A DNA stretch of 64,000 nucleotides from Nitrospirillum amazonense (GTDB lineage: Bacteria; Pseudomonadota; Alphaproteobacteria; Azospirillales; Azospirillaceae), in contig NZ_VITV01000001.1 of assembly GCF_007828035.1 (NCBI RefSeq), positions 868,001 through 932,000 of the forward strand, written 5' to 3'. Positions within the stretch are counted from its first letter, which is position 1, and every line of letters starts with the position of its first letter. A program made the position numbers and the translations under genes. Below the pieces are notes generated by a model that made no database searches, was not told the DNA's origin, and was given only the letters and a program-made list of their open reading frames with translations. Positions 17,451 through 26,603 of the stretch are shown piece after piece.

Positions 17451-17876
17451 ATGCCCACCCGTTCCCCGATTCCCTGCCTGCGTTATCAGGATGCGCCGGC
17501 CGCCATTGACTTCCTGTGCGCCGCCTTCGGATTCCAACGCCACGCCGTCTACGCCGACGACCAGGACCCCAGCCTCATCCACCACGCCCAGCTGACGCTG
17601 GGCGACGGCATGGTCATGCTGGGGTCAGCCCGGCCCGGGCCGTCCACCGACGCCTACCGCTGGAAAACGGCGGCGGAGGCGGGGGGCGTCACGGCGTGCG
17701 TCTACATCATCGTCGACGACCTGGACACCCACCACGACCGCGCCCGCGCCGCCGGGGCGGAGATCGTGACCCCGCCGCACGACAATGAAGGCTACCCCGG
17801 CCGCGGCTACCACGCCCGCGATCCCGAGGGAAACAGCTGGAGCTTCGGCACCTACGATCCCTGGGCGCCGATGTGA
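17451..17876 (+). CDS. VOC/glyoxalase-fold protein
   Basis: A 141-aa vicinal-oxygen-chelate protein. ATG 17451 follows ACAGGAGACTGAG, a strong ribosome site. It begins PIPCLRYQDAPAAIDFLCAAFGF, the usual first beta-alpha-beta unit, and ends GRGYHARDPEGNSWSFGTYDPW, the family's closing strand with the metal-ligand-like region. Related proteins are annotated as PhnB-like or bleomycin-resistance-like. The pairing with an AraC regulator is common and suggests a small-molecule or stress role, but no substrate can be named. Confidence 0.8.
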   Translation: MPTRSPIPCLRYQDAPAAIDFLCAAFGFQRHAVYADDQDPSLIHHAQLTLGDGMVMLGSARPGPSTDAYRWKTAAEAGGVTACVYIIVDDLDTHHDRARAAGAEIVTPPHDNEGYPGRGYHARDPEGNSWSFGTYDPWAPM

Positions 17877-17909
17877 GATCGGTGGCGAATCCCTGTCTCG
17901 CTTAATGCT

Positions 17910-18257
17910 TCAAGGCGAGAGCCAATGGTATTTTTCCAAGACCGTCCCGTTATCGCCGATAGAGATTGACCAGGCCTCCATATCCAGCGCCAACCTGTTT
18001 TCGTACCAAATCCGTCGGGCGCAAGGTGTTTCGCATCCATGGACGGCGTAGCGCGTGAACGGTCGGCTCGGATATTCCGTGACAGACGGTCGTCCGAGAA
18101 TTCCGATGACGGATTTCTCCGTTTGGCCGACCTCTATGGTATCGAAAGAGGATTGAGTGCGTGTTGTGGTATAAAAGGCCGCCGCGATGACGGTTGCCAG
18201 GATCAAGGCAAGCCCTGACGACGACCAGATCAGGACTTGTCTTGAACGGGTGGGCAT
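17910..18257 (-). CDS. small membrane-anchored protein with BamE/SmpA-like segment
   Basis: A 115-aa protein with one N-terminal hydrophobic segment (LIWSSSGLALILATVIAAAF) and no lipobox Cys. The downstream stretch FDTIEVGQTEKSVIGILGRPS resembles the start of the BamE/SmpA fold (I-x-G-x-T-x-x-x-V-x-x-x-L-G-x-P). Its ATG lies 3 nt after the bcp stop and overlaps a TAAGGA ribosome site, so it is translated in the bcp operon. It may be an envelope protein; the function is unknown. Confidence 0.62.
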   Translation of the reverse strand: MPTRSRQVLIWSSSGLALILATVIAAAFYTTTRTQSSFDTIEVGQTEKSVIGILGRPSVTEYPSRPFTRYAVHGCETPCARRIWYENRLALDMEAWSISIGDNGTVLEKYHWLSP

Positions 18258-18260
18258 TCC

Positions 18261-18725
18261 TTACAGCGCCTTCACCGCTTCCAGCACGGCGTCGACATGG
18301 CCGGGCACCTTGACCTTGCGCCAGACCTTGGCCACCTGGCCGTCCTTGTCGATCAGGAAGGTGGCGCGCTCGATGCCGAAATAGGTGCGGCCGTACATGT
18401 TCTTTTCCACCCACACGCCATAGCGTTCGCACACGTCGCTGTCGGCGTCGGACGCCAGGGTGAAGGGCAGGTTGTACTTCTTCTTGAACTTGTCGTGGCT
18501 GGCCACGCTGTCCTTGGACACGCCGATGATGGTGGCGTCCACCTTCTCGAAGTGTGGCAGGGATTCGCCGAAGCCGCAGGCCTCGGCCGTGCAGCCGCTG
18601 GTGTCGTCCTTGGGGTAGAAGTACAGCACCACCGGGCGGCCTTTCAGCGACGACAGGGTGACGCTGCCGCCACCATCGGTGGGCATGGTGAAATCCGGGG
18701 CGGGGGTTCCGACCTCAACGGCCAT
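18261..18725 (-). CDS. bcp: thioredoxin-dependent peroxiredoxin Bcp
   Basis: An atypical 2-Cys peroxiredoxin, 154 aa, that reduces alkyl and hydrogen peroxides with thioredoxin. The active site is YFYPKDDTSGCTAEACGFGE, with peroxidatic Cys45 and resolving Cys50 spaced as in E. coli Bcp. ATG 18725 has GGAAGG about 8 nt upstream; the frame is open further upstream only because of a small tandem repeat. It lies directly after glnE, as in other alphaproteobacteria. Confidence 0.93.
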   Translation of the reverse strand: MAVEVGTPAPDFTMPTDGGGSVTLSSLKGRPVVLYFYPKDDTSGCTAEACGFGESLPHFEKVDATIIGVSKDSVASHDKFKKKYNLPFTLASDADSDVCERYGVWVEKNMYGRTYFGIERATFLIDKDGQVAKVWRKVKVPGHVDAVLEAVKAL

Positions 18726-18738
18726 GGTGCTTTTCCTT

Positions 18739-18774
18739 CCTGGGTTTGGGCCTGGGTTCGGGCCTGGGTTCGTG
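18739..18774. repeat. three tandem 12-bp repeats in bcp leader
   Basis: Three copies of a CCTGGGTTCGGG-like unit (18739-18750, 18751-18762, 18763-18774; one to three differences) lie between glnE and bcp, just upstream of the bcp ribosome site. It is a short variable-number-type repeat and could vary between strains. Confidence 0.7.
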
Positions 18775-18834
18775 CCGAGGTTTGCGACGGTGGACTGATG
18801 ACGCGGGCAGATACGGTCCAGCCCGCCGGTTGGA

Positions 18835-21810
18835 TCAAGGGGCCGGCGCCGGCAGGCGGGCGGCGGGTTCCTCCACCATCTTCCGGAACAGGGCGTGGGC
18901 CTGGGCCGCCGCGGCGCGGATCTTTGCCTCCGCCGCGTCGAAGTCAAGGCCATGGCCCACCGCTTCGGCCAGGGCCAGGCGCAGGGCCGGCGGCGCCTCC
19001 GCCACCTTGACCTCGCCCGCCACCGTCAGGCGCAGGAAGGCCTGCACCCGGCGCCACAGGCGGTGGATGTCGATCAGGGCGTCGGCGTCCGCCGCGTCCA
19101 GCAGCCCGGTATCGCGCAGGCGGGCCAGGGCGCCGGTGGTGTTGGGGTCCAGGATGCCGGGATGGTCGGCGGCATGGCGCAGGGTCAGATATTGCACCAG
19201 GAACTGGATGTCGACCATGCCGCCGCGCACATGCTTCACCGACCAGGGGTCCTTGGTGTGGTGCTCCTTGTCCATGCGGACGCGCATGTCGGCCACATCG
19301 GCCAGCAGCTTGTCCGGGTCGCGCGGCTGCACCAGCACGGCGTGGATGGCCTCGGTCAGCCGCGTCATCAGGGCCGGCGGGCCGGTCAGTACCCGGGCGC
19401 GCGTCAGGGCCATATGCTCCCACGTCCAGGCGCTTTCGCGCTGGTAGCGGGTGAAGGCGTCCAGGCTGACGGCCAGGGGCCCCTTGTTGCCGGAGGGGCG
19501 CAGGCGCATGTCCACCTCGTACAGCGCCCCCTCGGCCGTGGGCACGGTGATGGCGTTGATCAGGCGCTGGGTCAGGCGAATGAAGTACTCGCTGGGTGAC
19601 AGCGGCTTGGGGCCGTTGGATTGGTCCGCCCCATCCGGCACCTGATAGACGGTGATCAGGTCCAGGTCCGACCCCAGGGACAGCGACCCCGCCCCCAGCC
19701 GCCCCATGGCCAGGATGGCCATGCCGGCCCCCTCATCCATTCCGGATTCGAAACGACCATGGCGGGGGGCGAACTCCGCCTCCACCCGCTCATGCAGGAC
19801 GGCCAGCGCCGTGTCCGCCACCTCGGTCAGGAAGGGGCCGCACTGGTCGCCGTCGGCCAGGTGCCGCAGGATCTGGATGCCGGCACGCAGGCGCTGGTCG
19901 CTGGTCCAGCGCCGCGTCAGGTCCAGCACCTCTTCGAAGTGGTGGGCATCGGCCAGCTGGCGGAACAGCCCCTCGCGTAATTCCTGGGCGTCCGGCAGAT
20001 GGTCGAAGAAGCCAGGGGTCAGCACGGCGTCCAGCTGCGACGGTCGCCGCGACAGGCTGTCGGCCAGGCGCGGGGCCGTGCCCATGATCAGGGCCACCAG
20101 CTCCAGCAGCTTTGGGTTGGCGTAGAACAGGCTGAACAGCTGAACCCCGGCGGGCAGGCGGCTCAGGAACTCATCGAACTTCAGGAAGGCCTGGTCGGGC
20201 TGGGCCGTGCCGCCCAGGGCCGCCAGCAGGCTGGGCACCAGCTCCGTCAGCAGCTCGCGCGCCCGGGTGCTGCGGGTGGCGCGGTAGCGGCCGTGGTGCC
20301 ACGCGCGGATTTGGGCGGCGACGGCCGAGGGGTTCTGGAAGCCCAGGCCCCGCAGGGTGGTGATGGTGTCGGGATCGTCCTCCGTCCCGGTGAAGACCAG
20401 GTTGCCGGGGCCGGACAGGGGCGGCGCCTCCTCGAACAGGGCGGCGTAGCGGTCCTCCACCCGCCCCAGGGTGGCCAGCAGCTCGGTGCGGAAGGTATCG
20501 GCGTCGGCATAGCCCAGGAAGGTGGCGATGCTGGCCACGCCCTTGTCGTCCACCGGCAGCTTGTGGGTCTGCTGGTCGTCCACCATCTGCACCCGGTGTT
20601 CCACCCGGCGCAGGAAGCGGTAGGCCGCCTTCAGATCCTCGGCGGCGTCATCGCCCGCGCGGCCGGCGGCCACCAGGGCGTCCAGTGCCATCATGGTGGC
20701 GGGCGTGCGCAGGTGGGGGTCGCGCCCGCCATAGATCAGCTGCTGGGTCTGGGCGAAGAACTCGATCTCGCGGATGCCGCCCCGGCCCAGCTTGATGTCG
20801 TGGCCGTTCACCGCCTTGTCACGGTGGCCCTTATGCGCGCCGATCTGGCGCTTGATGGAATGGATGTCCTGGATGGCGGCGAAATCCAGGCTGCGGCGCC
20901 AGATGAAATGGCGGATCAGGCCCATGAAGTCCTGGCCGGCCTTGCGGTCGCCCGCCACCGGCCGCGCCTTGATCATGGCCGCCCGCTCCCAGTTCTGACC
21001 CAGGCTGCCGTAATAGGCCTCCGCGGCGGAGACGGAGACGGCCAGGGGGGTGGCGCCGGGGTCGGGGCGCAGGCGCAGGTCGGTGCGGAAGACGTAACCA
21101 TCCACCGTCCGCTCCTCCATGATGCGCACCAGGTCGCGCGCCAAGCGCACGAAGGTGCGGGTCATCTCATCCGGGTCGCGGGCCTGCACCACGCCGTCGT
21201 CGTACAGGACGATCAGGTCGATGTCGCTGGAGTAGTTCAGCTCCAGCGCTCCGAACTTGCCCATGGCCAGCACGATCAGGCCGCTGCCCGCCTCGGGGTC
21301 GTTCTCGGCATCGGGCAGGCGGATGTCGCCCTTGGCCGCCAGTTGGCGCAGCAGGTGGCGGGCGGTCAGGCGCAGTGCCGCCTCCGCCAGCTGGCTCAGG
21401 GCGCCGGTCACCTGCTCCAGCGTCCAGGATTCCGCGATGTCGGCGGCGGCGATCAGCAGGGCGGCGCGGCGCTTGGCCACGCGCAACGCCTTCATCAGGC
21501 GCTCGGTGGTGGTGGCCCCGCCCACCTCAGCCCACAGCCCCTCCAACAGGTCCATGAAGGCGGCGTCGAAACCCAGGGTGGCCATCTGGCGGAAAAAGGC
21601 CTGTTCCTTCAGCAGGGCCTGGCCCAGGAAGGGGCTGTTGCCCAGGATGGCCCGCAGCAAGGCCCCGCCCGCCTCATCCGCCGCGTAGGTTCGGGCGAAT
21701 TCCGCCAGTTCCCTGTCGCCGGAGTCCTCCGCCCGGCGCTGCCAGGACTCCAGCCCGCGGGCCAGAAGTTCGGTATCTGCCGCTTGGGGTAGGGATTTCG
21801 CATTGAACAT
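18835..21810 (-). CDS. glnE: bifunctional glutamine synthetase adenylyltransferase/adenylyl-removing enzyme GlnE
   Basis: Adds AMP to, and removes it from, glutamine synthetase in response to PII, so setting nitrogen assimilation. The length, 991 aa, is typical. Two nucleotidyltransferase domains are visible: the N-terminal removase with FGALELNYSSDIDLIVLYDDG and the C-terminal transferase with MGRLGAGSLSLGSDLDLITVY, each with the G-x(n)-S-D-x-D metal motif, plus GRGGIREIEFFAQTQQLIYGG and VRGGMVDIQFLVQYLTL after each. ATG 21810 is divergent from the AsmA-like gene; bcp follows downstream. Confidence 0.96.
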   Translation of the reverse strand: MFNAKSLPQAADTELLARGLESWQRRAEDSGDRELAEFARTYAADEAGGALLRAILGNSPFLGQALLKEQAFFRQMATLGFDAAFMDLLEGLWAEVGGATTTERLMKALRVAKRRAALLIAAADIAESWTLEQVTGALSQLAEAALRLTARHLLRQLAAKGDIRLPDAENDPEAGSGLIVLAMGKFGALELNYSSDIDLIVLYDDGVVQARDPDEMTRTFVRLARDLVRIMEERTVDGYVFRTDLRLRPDPGATPLAVSVSAAEAYYGSLGQNWERAAMIKARPVAGDRKAGQDFMGLIRHFIWRRSLDFAAIQDIHSIKRQIGAHKGHRDKAVNGHDIKLGRGGIREIEFFAQTQQLIYGGRDPHLRTPATMMALDALVAAGRAGDDAAEDLKAAYRFLRRVEHRVQMVDDQQTHKLPVDDKGVASIATFLGYADADTFRTELLATLGRVEDRYAALFEEAPPLSGPGNLVFTGTEDDPDTITTLRGLGFQNPSAVAAQIRAWHHGRYRATRSTRARELLTELVPSLLAALGGTAQPDQAFLKFDEFLSRLPAGVQLFSLFYANPKLLELVALIMGTAPRLADSLSRRPSQLDAVLTPGFFDHLPDAQELREGLFRQLADAHHFEEVLDLTRRWTSDQRLRAGIQILRHLADGDQCGPFLTEVADTALAVLHERVEAEFAPRHGRFESGMDEGAGMAILAMGRLGAGSLSLGSDLDLITVYQVPDGADQSNGPKPLSPSEYFIRLTQRLINAITVPTAEGALYEVDMRLRPSGNKGPLAVSLDAFTRYQRESAWTWEHMALTRARVLTGPPALMTRLTEAIHAVLVQPRDPDKLLADVADMRVRMDKEHHTKDPWSVKHVRGGMVDIQFLVQYLTLRHAADHPGILDPNTTGALARLRDTGLLDAADADALIDIHRLWRRVQAFLRLTVAGEVKVAEAPPALRLALAEAVGHGLDFDAAEAKIRAAAAQAHALFRKMVEEPAARLPAPAP

Positions 21811-22007
21811 GGATGTCTGACCGGGCTATGCCAGGAAACGGGTCTTGCCCCCGTGTAAACCTGTCCATCGTGACCCTATGTTGCTGGGACTGGACAAGGG
21901 GTGGGACGGGGCCCCGTTCGCTGTTCGCCGTTTCGCGGTTGTGGGTTCCCGGGGCAGAGTGCCCAAGGGCCCGCAACCCGGTCAAGCCATGCCGGAAGTC
22001 TGAGCCT

Positions 22008-25000
22008 TTGCCCCGTCCGATCCCGCCCATTCCCCCCGCCGAGGCGCCTTCCGAGGTGCCGACCGGGACGCAGGCGTCCGGGGATGTGGGCCTGCGCGTG
22101 CCGGGCCGGCGTCCGCCCGAGCCCACAGAACCCCCACCGGCCAAGCCGCCGCGCAAGCGCCGGGGCATGATCGGCCACACGGCCCTGGTCATCCTGGAAC
22201 TGGCGGCGGGCCTGCTGCTGGTGGTCCTGGTCACGGCTGGCCTTTTGACCTGGCGCCTCAGCCGAGGGCCCATGCCCATCTCCTGGTTCGCGCCCTATCT
22301 TGAGCAGGCGGTGAATTCCGGCGGCACCGTCCACATCTCCGTCCACAAGGTGCTGCTCGCCAGGGCGCCCAAGGGCGCCACGGTGGAAATCCTGGCCGAC
22401 GACGTGGTGCTGACGGGCACGGGCGGCGCCACCGTGGCGACGCTGCCGGAATTCCGCGTTGCCCTGTCGGTGCCGGCGCTGCTGCACGGCCGCCTGGCGC
22501 CCACCCGTATCGTGCTGGTGCGCCCCCGGCTGAACGCCATCCGCGAGGTCGACGGCCGTTTCCGCCTGGCGCTCATGTCGGACGACGACACCGACGACGG
22601 CAACGACTTCATGGCGGACCTGATCACGGCGCTGAAGCGGCCGCCGGATCCGCTGGAACCCCTGGGCGCGCTCACCAAGCTGGTGGTGTCCGAGGCGCGG
22701 CTGTCGGTGGATAACCGCCAGCTGGGCCTTGTGTGGTCCGCCCCCCGGGCCGACATCTCCCTGACCCGCGACCGACGGGGCATCACTGGCAACGCTCAGC
22801 TGGTGGTGGACCTGGGCGGGCACATGACGCAGGTGGCGGCCGATCTCGGCTATCGCCTGGCCGACGGCACCGTCAGCGCCGTGGCCCATTTCTCCGGCGT
22901 CAGCCCGGCGGACCTGGCGCGCGTCACCCGTGCGTCCGACGGTGTGCTGGCGGCCGTGGGCGGCATCGACATGCCCCTGGCCGGCACGGTGACGCTGGAC
23001 CTCGCCTCCGACTTCTCGCCCCGCATCTTCGACGTGGCGCTCAGCGGCACGGCCGGCACCGTCACCCTGCCGGGGCGGCTGAAGGCGCCGCTGGCGGTGG
23101 CCAACCTGGATCTGCAGGCCAGGCTGGAGCCGGGGGGCCTGATCCTGAACCACCTGAACCTGACCCTGCCCGGGTCCGGCGGGCCCGCGCCCGCATCCAC
23201 CGTCATGCTGACGGGCAAGGGGGTGAAGCGGGACGACGGCAGCTATCGCGTGACCCTGGCCACCGAGGTCAAGTCCGTGCCGTTGAACGCGCTGGACGCG
23301 CTGTGGCCCCTGGACGCCCTGCCGAAGCCGCGCGCCTGGATCATGCAGAACCTGTCGGATGGCGCCTTCGACAAGGTCACCTTCAATTTAGAGGGCAACG
23401 CCCCGGCCGACCTGTCGGATATGGTGCCCAGCCGCATGATGGCCAACTTCGCCTTCTCCGGCGCCACCGTGAACTACATGGACGGCCTGCCCAAGGTGAA
23501 GGATGTGGGCGGCACCGCCACCTTCGACGGCGGGCACCTGGGCATCGAGCTGACGCAGGGCCGCCTGCTGGACCTGGCGCTGGGCACCTCCCGCCTGGAC
23601 ATCACCGGCTTGGACAAGACGGCGCAGAAGATGGAAATGACGCTGCCGGTCAGCGGCCCCATCTCCTCCGCGCTCACCGTTATCGACACCCCGCCCCTGG
23701 GCTATGCCAGGAAGGTGGGGCTGGTGCCGGCGACCGTGGCCGGCACCGCTGATATGACCCTGCGCTTCGACTTCCCGCTGGTCGCCACCCTGAAGATGGA
23801 CCAGGTGAAGCTGGGCGTGCAGGCGCACCTGAAGAACGTGGCCGCCGACGGCATCGTCGCCGACATCAAGGCGTCGGACGGCGATCTGAACCTGGTGCTG
23901 GACAACAAGGGCATGGACACCAACGGCACCGCCCGCCTGAACGGCATGCCGGCCCGCATCCTGTGGCGCGAGAATTTCCCGGCGGAGGCGCCCATTGGCA
24001 CCCGTGTCGCCCTGCAGGCCACGGCCAACGACCGCGACCGCCAGCTATTCCACCTGGATTTCCCCGACTGGGTGCGCGGCCCCGTGGGCGTCAGCATGGT
24101 CTACACCAGGGACGCCCAACATCAGGAGACCATCCTGGCCGACCTGGACCTGACCAAGTCGGCCCTGGCCGTGTCCCTGATGGACTGGCGCAAGGTGACG
24201 GGCGTACCCGCCTCCGGCCATGTCGAGGTGGGCTTCGACCAGGGCCGGCCGCTGCACGTCACCCGCTTTCAGCTGAAGGCGGACGGGATGGAGGCGTCGG
24301 GCAGCATGGACCTGAAGCACGACTTCTCCATCGGCCATATCGCGCTCGACCGTTACCGCCAGGGGCGCACCGACGCCGCCATGACGGTGGACGTGGACGA
24401 CGCGGGCGGCATGCGGATCAAGGCAGCGGGCCCGTCCATGGACGCGCGGCCCTTCCGCCGGTCGGCGAGTGGCGGTGGGGGCCCATCCCACACGCTGACC
24501 GAGGCGGAACTGAAGGCGCTGGACGCGCGGCCGCCGCTGGATATCGATTTCAACTTCGACAAGGTGGTGACGGCCAACGGCGGGCGCGAGATCGGTGCCA
24601 GCAAGGGCCAGTTCGCCCGCCGGGGCCGCAGCTGGCGTTCCGTCGTGCTGGACAGCCGCATCGGCAAGGACAACGCCGGACACCTGGCCCTGCGCTATGT
24701 GCCGGACGGCAACGCCATGGCGCTGACCATCACCTCCGACGACGCGGGTGCGGCCCTGCAGCAGCTGGACGTGCTGGATCATCTGCGCGGCGGCAAGCTG
24801 GTGGTGAAGGGCCACAGCACCCCCGGCGACCCGCATGAGGTGGTGGACGGCACCCTGGATGTCACCGATTACCAGGTGGTGGAGGCGCCGGTCATGGCGC
24901 GCCTGCTGTCGGCGGCCAGCTTCCAGGGCTTCTCCGACTTCATGAGCGGCGCCCCCATCACCTTTGCCAAGCTGGAAGGCGGCTTCCACTGGACCGACAC

Positions 25001-25412
25001 CGGCGTCAGCTTCCACGATGTCCGCACCTCGGGCGCCGCCATCGGCCTGACCATGGAGGGGGAGATCAACCTCAGCCGCGGCATGGCCGACCTTCAGGGC
25101 ACCATCGTTCCCTTCAGCACCTTCAACAAGCTGCTGGGCGCCATCCCCATCGTCGGCGACCTGCTGACGGGCGGCGAGGGGCAGGGCCTGCTGTCGGCCA
25201 CGTACCGGGTGAAGGGCCCGCTGGACGACCTGGACGTGTCGGTCAACCCGCTGGCCGTGCTGGCCCCCGGCTTCCTGCGCAACCTGTTCTTCCTGTCGCC
25301 CACGGATGAGGACGGCAAGCCGGAGGCGAAGCCCGCCCCCCGGAAGAAACCGGCCAAGCCGGCGGGCGACCCGGCAACGCCCGCCCAGGTAACACCCGAC
25401 ACGCCGAAGTAG
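22008..25412 (+). CDS. large AsmA-like / YhdP-type envelope protein
   Basis: A long protein with a Pro-rich cytoplasmic N-terminus, one membrane segment (MIGHTALVILELAAGLLLVVLV followed by TAGLLTW) and about 1,050 residues of beta-rich repeats. The middle resembles DUF3971 and the end the AsmA_2 domain (FSDFMSGAPITFAKLEGGF, then GLTMEGEINLSRGMADLQGTIVPF). Such RBG-type bridge proteins carry phospholipids across the periplasm to the outer membrane. The C-terminus is Lys/Pro rich. The start is uncertain: the frame is open from 21813, but the first 65 codons look non-coding; TTG 22008 or ATG 22167 (just before the membrane segment) are the best choices. Confidence 0.82.
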   Translation: MPRPIPPIPPAEAPSEVPTGTQASGDVGLRVPGRRPPEPTEPPPAKPPRKRRGMIGHTALVILELAAGLLLVVLVTAGLLTWRLSRGPMPISWFAPYLEQAVNSGGTVHISVHKVLLARAPKGATVEILADDVVLTGTGGATVATLPEFRVALSVPALLHGRLAPTRIVLVRPRLNAIREVDGRFRLALMSDDDTDDGNDFMADLITALKRPPDPLEPLGALTKLVVSEARLSVDNRQLGLVWSAPRADISLTRDRRGITGNAQLVVDLGGHMTQVAADLGYRLADGTVSAVAHFSGVSPADLARVTRASDGVLAAVGGIDMPLAGTVTLDLASDFSPRIFDVALSGTAGTVTLPGRLKAPLAVANLDLQARLEPGGLILNHLNLTLPGSGGPAPASTVMLTGKGVKRDDGSYRVTLATEVKSVPLNALDALWPLDALPKPRAWIMQNLSDGAFDKVTFNLEGNAPADLSDMVPSRMMANFAFSGATVNYMDGLPKVKDVGGTATFDGGHLGIELTQGRLLDLALGTSRLDITGLDKTAQKMEMTLPVSGPISSALTVIDTPPLGYARKVGLVPATVAGTADMTLRFDFPLVATLKMDQVKLGVQAHLKNVAADGIVADIKASDGDLNLVLDNKGMDTNGTARLNGMPARILWRENFPAEAPIGTRVALQATANDRDRQLFHLDFPDWVRGPVGVSMVYTRDAQHQETILADLDLTKSALAVSLMDWRKVTGVPASGHVEVGFDQGRPLHVTRFQLKADGMEASGSMDLKHDFSIGHIALDRYRQGRTDAAMTVDVDDAGGMRIKAAGPSMDARPFRRSASGGGGPSHTLTEAELKALDARPPLDIDFNFDKVVTANGGREIGASKGQFARRGRSWRSVVLDSRIGKDNAGHLALRYVPDGNAMALTITSDDAGAALQQLDVLDHLRGGKLVVKGHSTPGDPHEVVDGTLDVTDYQVVEAPVMARLLSAASFQGFSDFMSGAPITFAKLEGGFHWTDTGVSFHDVRTSGAAIGLTMEGEINLSRGMADLQGTIVPFSTFNKLLGAIPIVGDLLTGGEGQGLLSATYRVKGPLDDLDVSVNPLAVLAPGFLRNLFFLSPTDEDGKPEAKPAPRKKPAKPAGDPATPAQVTPDTPK

Positions 25413-25469
25413 CAGGACTTTCCGGCAGGGTGCTATCCTGGCGCGGGTTCATGGTTTTGGGGTGGGCTT

Positions 25470-26600
25470 ATGCTTGGTGGCGTGTCGGCGCTGGTCCGTC
25501 CTCATGACCCGGTAGATCTGGACCGGGCCTTCCTTGAAAAGCGGCGCCTGCACCTGTGCACCGGCCAGGCGGATGTTTTCGCCCGGCTGCTGCCCTGGTC
25601 GCTGATCAACGCCCAGGTGACGTTGGCCGGCCTGCACAACGGCCGCCTGCGCCTGGTCCGCTCCGGCCAGGATCTGCCCTATGAGACGGTAGTAGGCCGC
25701 AACAAGGCGGGCCAGATGTTCCTGAAAACCGCCGCCCTGCACGACCAGATCGGCCAGGGTCTCAGCCTGGCCCTGAACCACCTGCACCATGTCTCCCCCC
25801 GCATCGCCGCCCTGGTCGCGGCGGTGGAGCGGCGCTATCGCGTGCGCGGCGGCGCCAACGCCTATGTCAGCTTCCAGCGCGAGGGGGCTTTGGGTCCCCA
25901 CTGGGACAACCACGACGTCATCATCCTGCAGATATCGGGGGAGAAGCGCTGGCACTGCCATGGCGTCCGCGCCGTCCATCCCCTGGTCAGCCGCAGCTAT
26001 CCCACCGTGGCGGAGGCGGGGCCGGTAGAGTGGGAGGACACCTTGCGCCCCGGCGACGTGCTGTACATCCCGCGCGGCGACATCCACTGGGCCGCGGTGG
26101 CGGAGGGTGGACACTCCGTCCACCTGACCATCAACCTGGGGGGCCTGCGCGCCCGCGACATGCTGCGCGCCCTGGCCGGCCGGCTGGAGGGGGGCGAAGA
26201 CGCCTTCCGGGAAGAGGTCATGGCCCTGGCCGATGAGGCGGCGACGCGCCGGCAAATGGCGGTTCAGGCCGATCTGCTGCACGGTGCGCTGGAGCAGCCG
26301 GACCTGGACGCCCTGTTCACCCAGCTGGATGGGGAGCGCGAGGCGTTCCAGCCCATGAACCTGGGCCTGGACCGCACCTTGTCGGACACCACGGAAATCC
26401 ATCCCGCCGCGCGCGGCCCGGGGCCGGTTCCATCCAGGTTGCCGCCGGATCAGCGGCGGGTGCTGACGCAGCTGCTGGCCACGGACGGTGCCCGTCTGGG
26501 CGCGCTGAAGCGGGACCTGCCGGACATGGAAGGTCCCACCGTGGCCGATGCGGTCGCCGGCCTGGCCCGCGCCGGCCAAGTCTGGCTGTTCGACGACTGA
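25470..26600 (+). CDS. JmjC/cupin-type oxygenase (ribosomal-oxygenase-like)
   Basis: A 376-aa protein with a JmjC-type fold and possible 2-oxoglutarate oxygenase activity. The iron site is seen as GPHWDNHDVIILQISGEKRW (H144, D146) and the distal His in GHSVHLTINL (about H218). DVLYIPRGDIHWA and the GEKRWHCHG strand match bacterial RoxA/YcfD-like enzymes, which hydroxylate ribosomal proteins. A helical dimerisation and winged-helix-like C-terminus follows (about 230-376). No ribosomal gene is nearby, so the substrate is unknown. It ends 4 bp before the convergent acyl-CoA dehydrogenase. Confidence 0.75.
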   Translation: MLGGVSALVRPHDPVDLDRAFLEKRRLHLCTGQADVFARLLPWSLINAQVTLAGLHNGRLRLVRSGQDLPYETVVGRNKAGQMFLKTAALHDQIGQGLSLALNHLHHVSPRIAALVAAVERRYRVRGGANAYVSFQREGALGPHWDNHDVIILQISGEKRWHCHGVRAVHPLVSRSYPTVAEAGPVEWEDTLRPGDVLYIPRGDIHWAAVAEGGHSVHLTINLGGLRARDMLRALAGRLEGGEDAFREEVMALADEAATRRQMAVQADLLHGALEQPDLDALFTQLDGEREAFQPMNLGLDRTLSDTTEIHPAARGPGPVPSRLPPDQRRVLTQLLATDGARLGALKRDLPDMEGPTVADAVAGLARAGQVWLFDD

Positions 26601-26603
26601 GCC

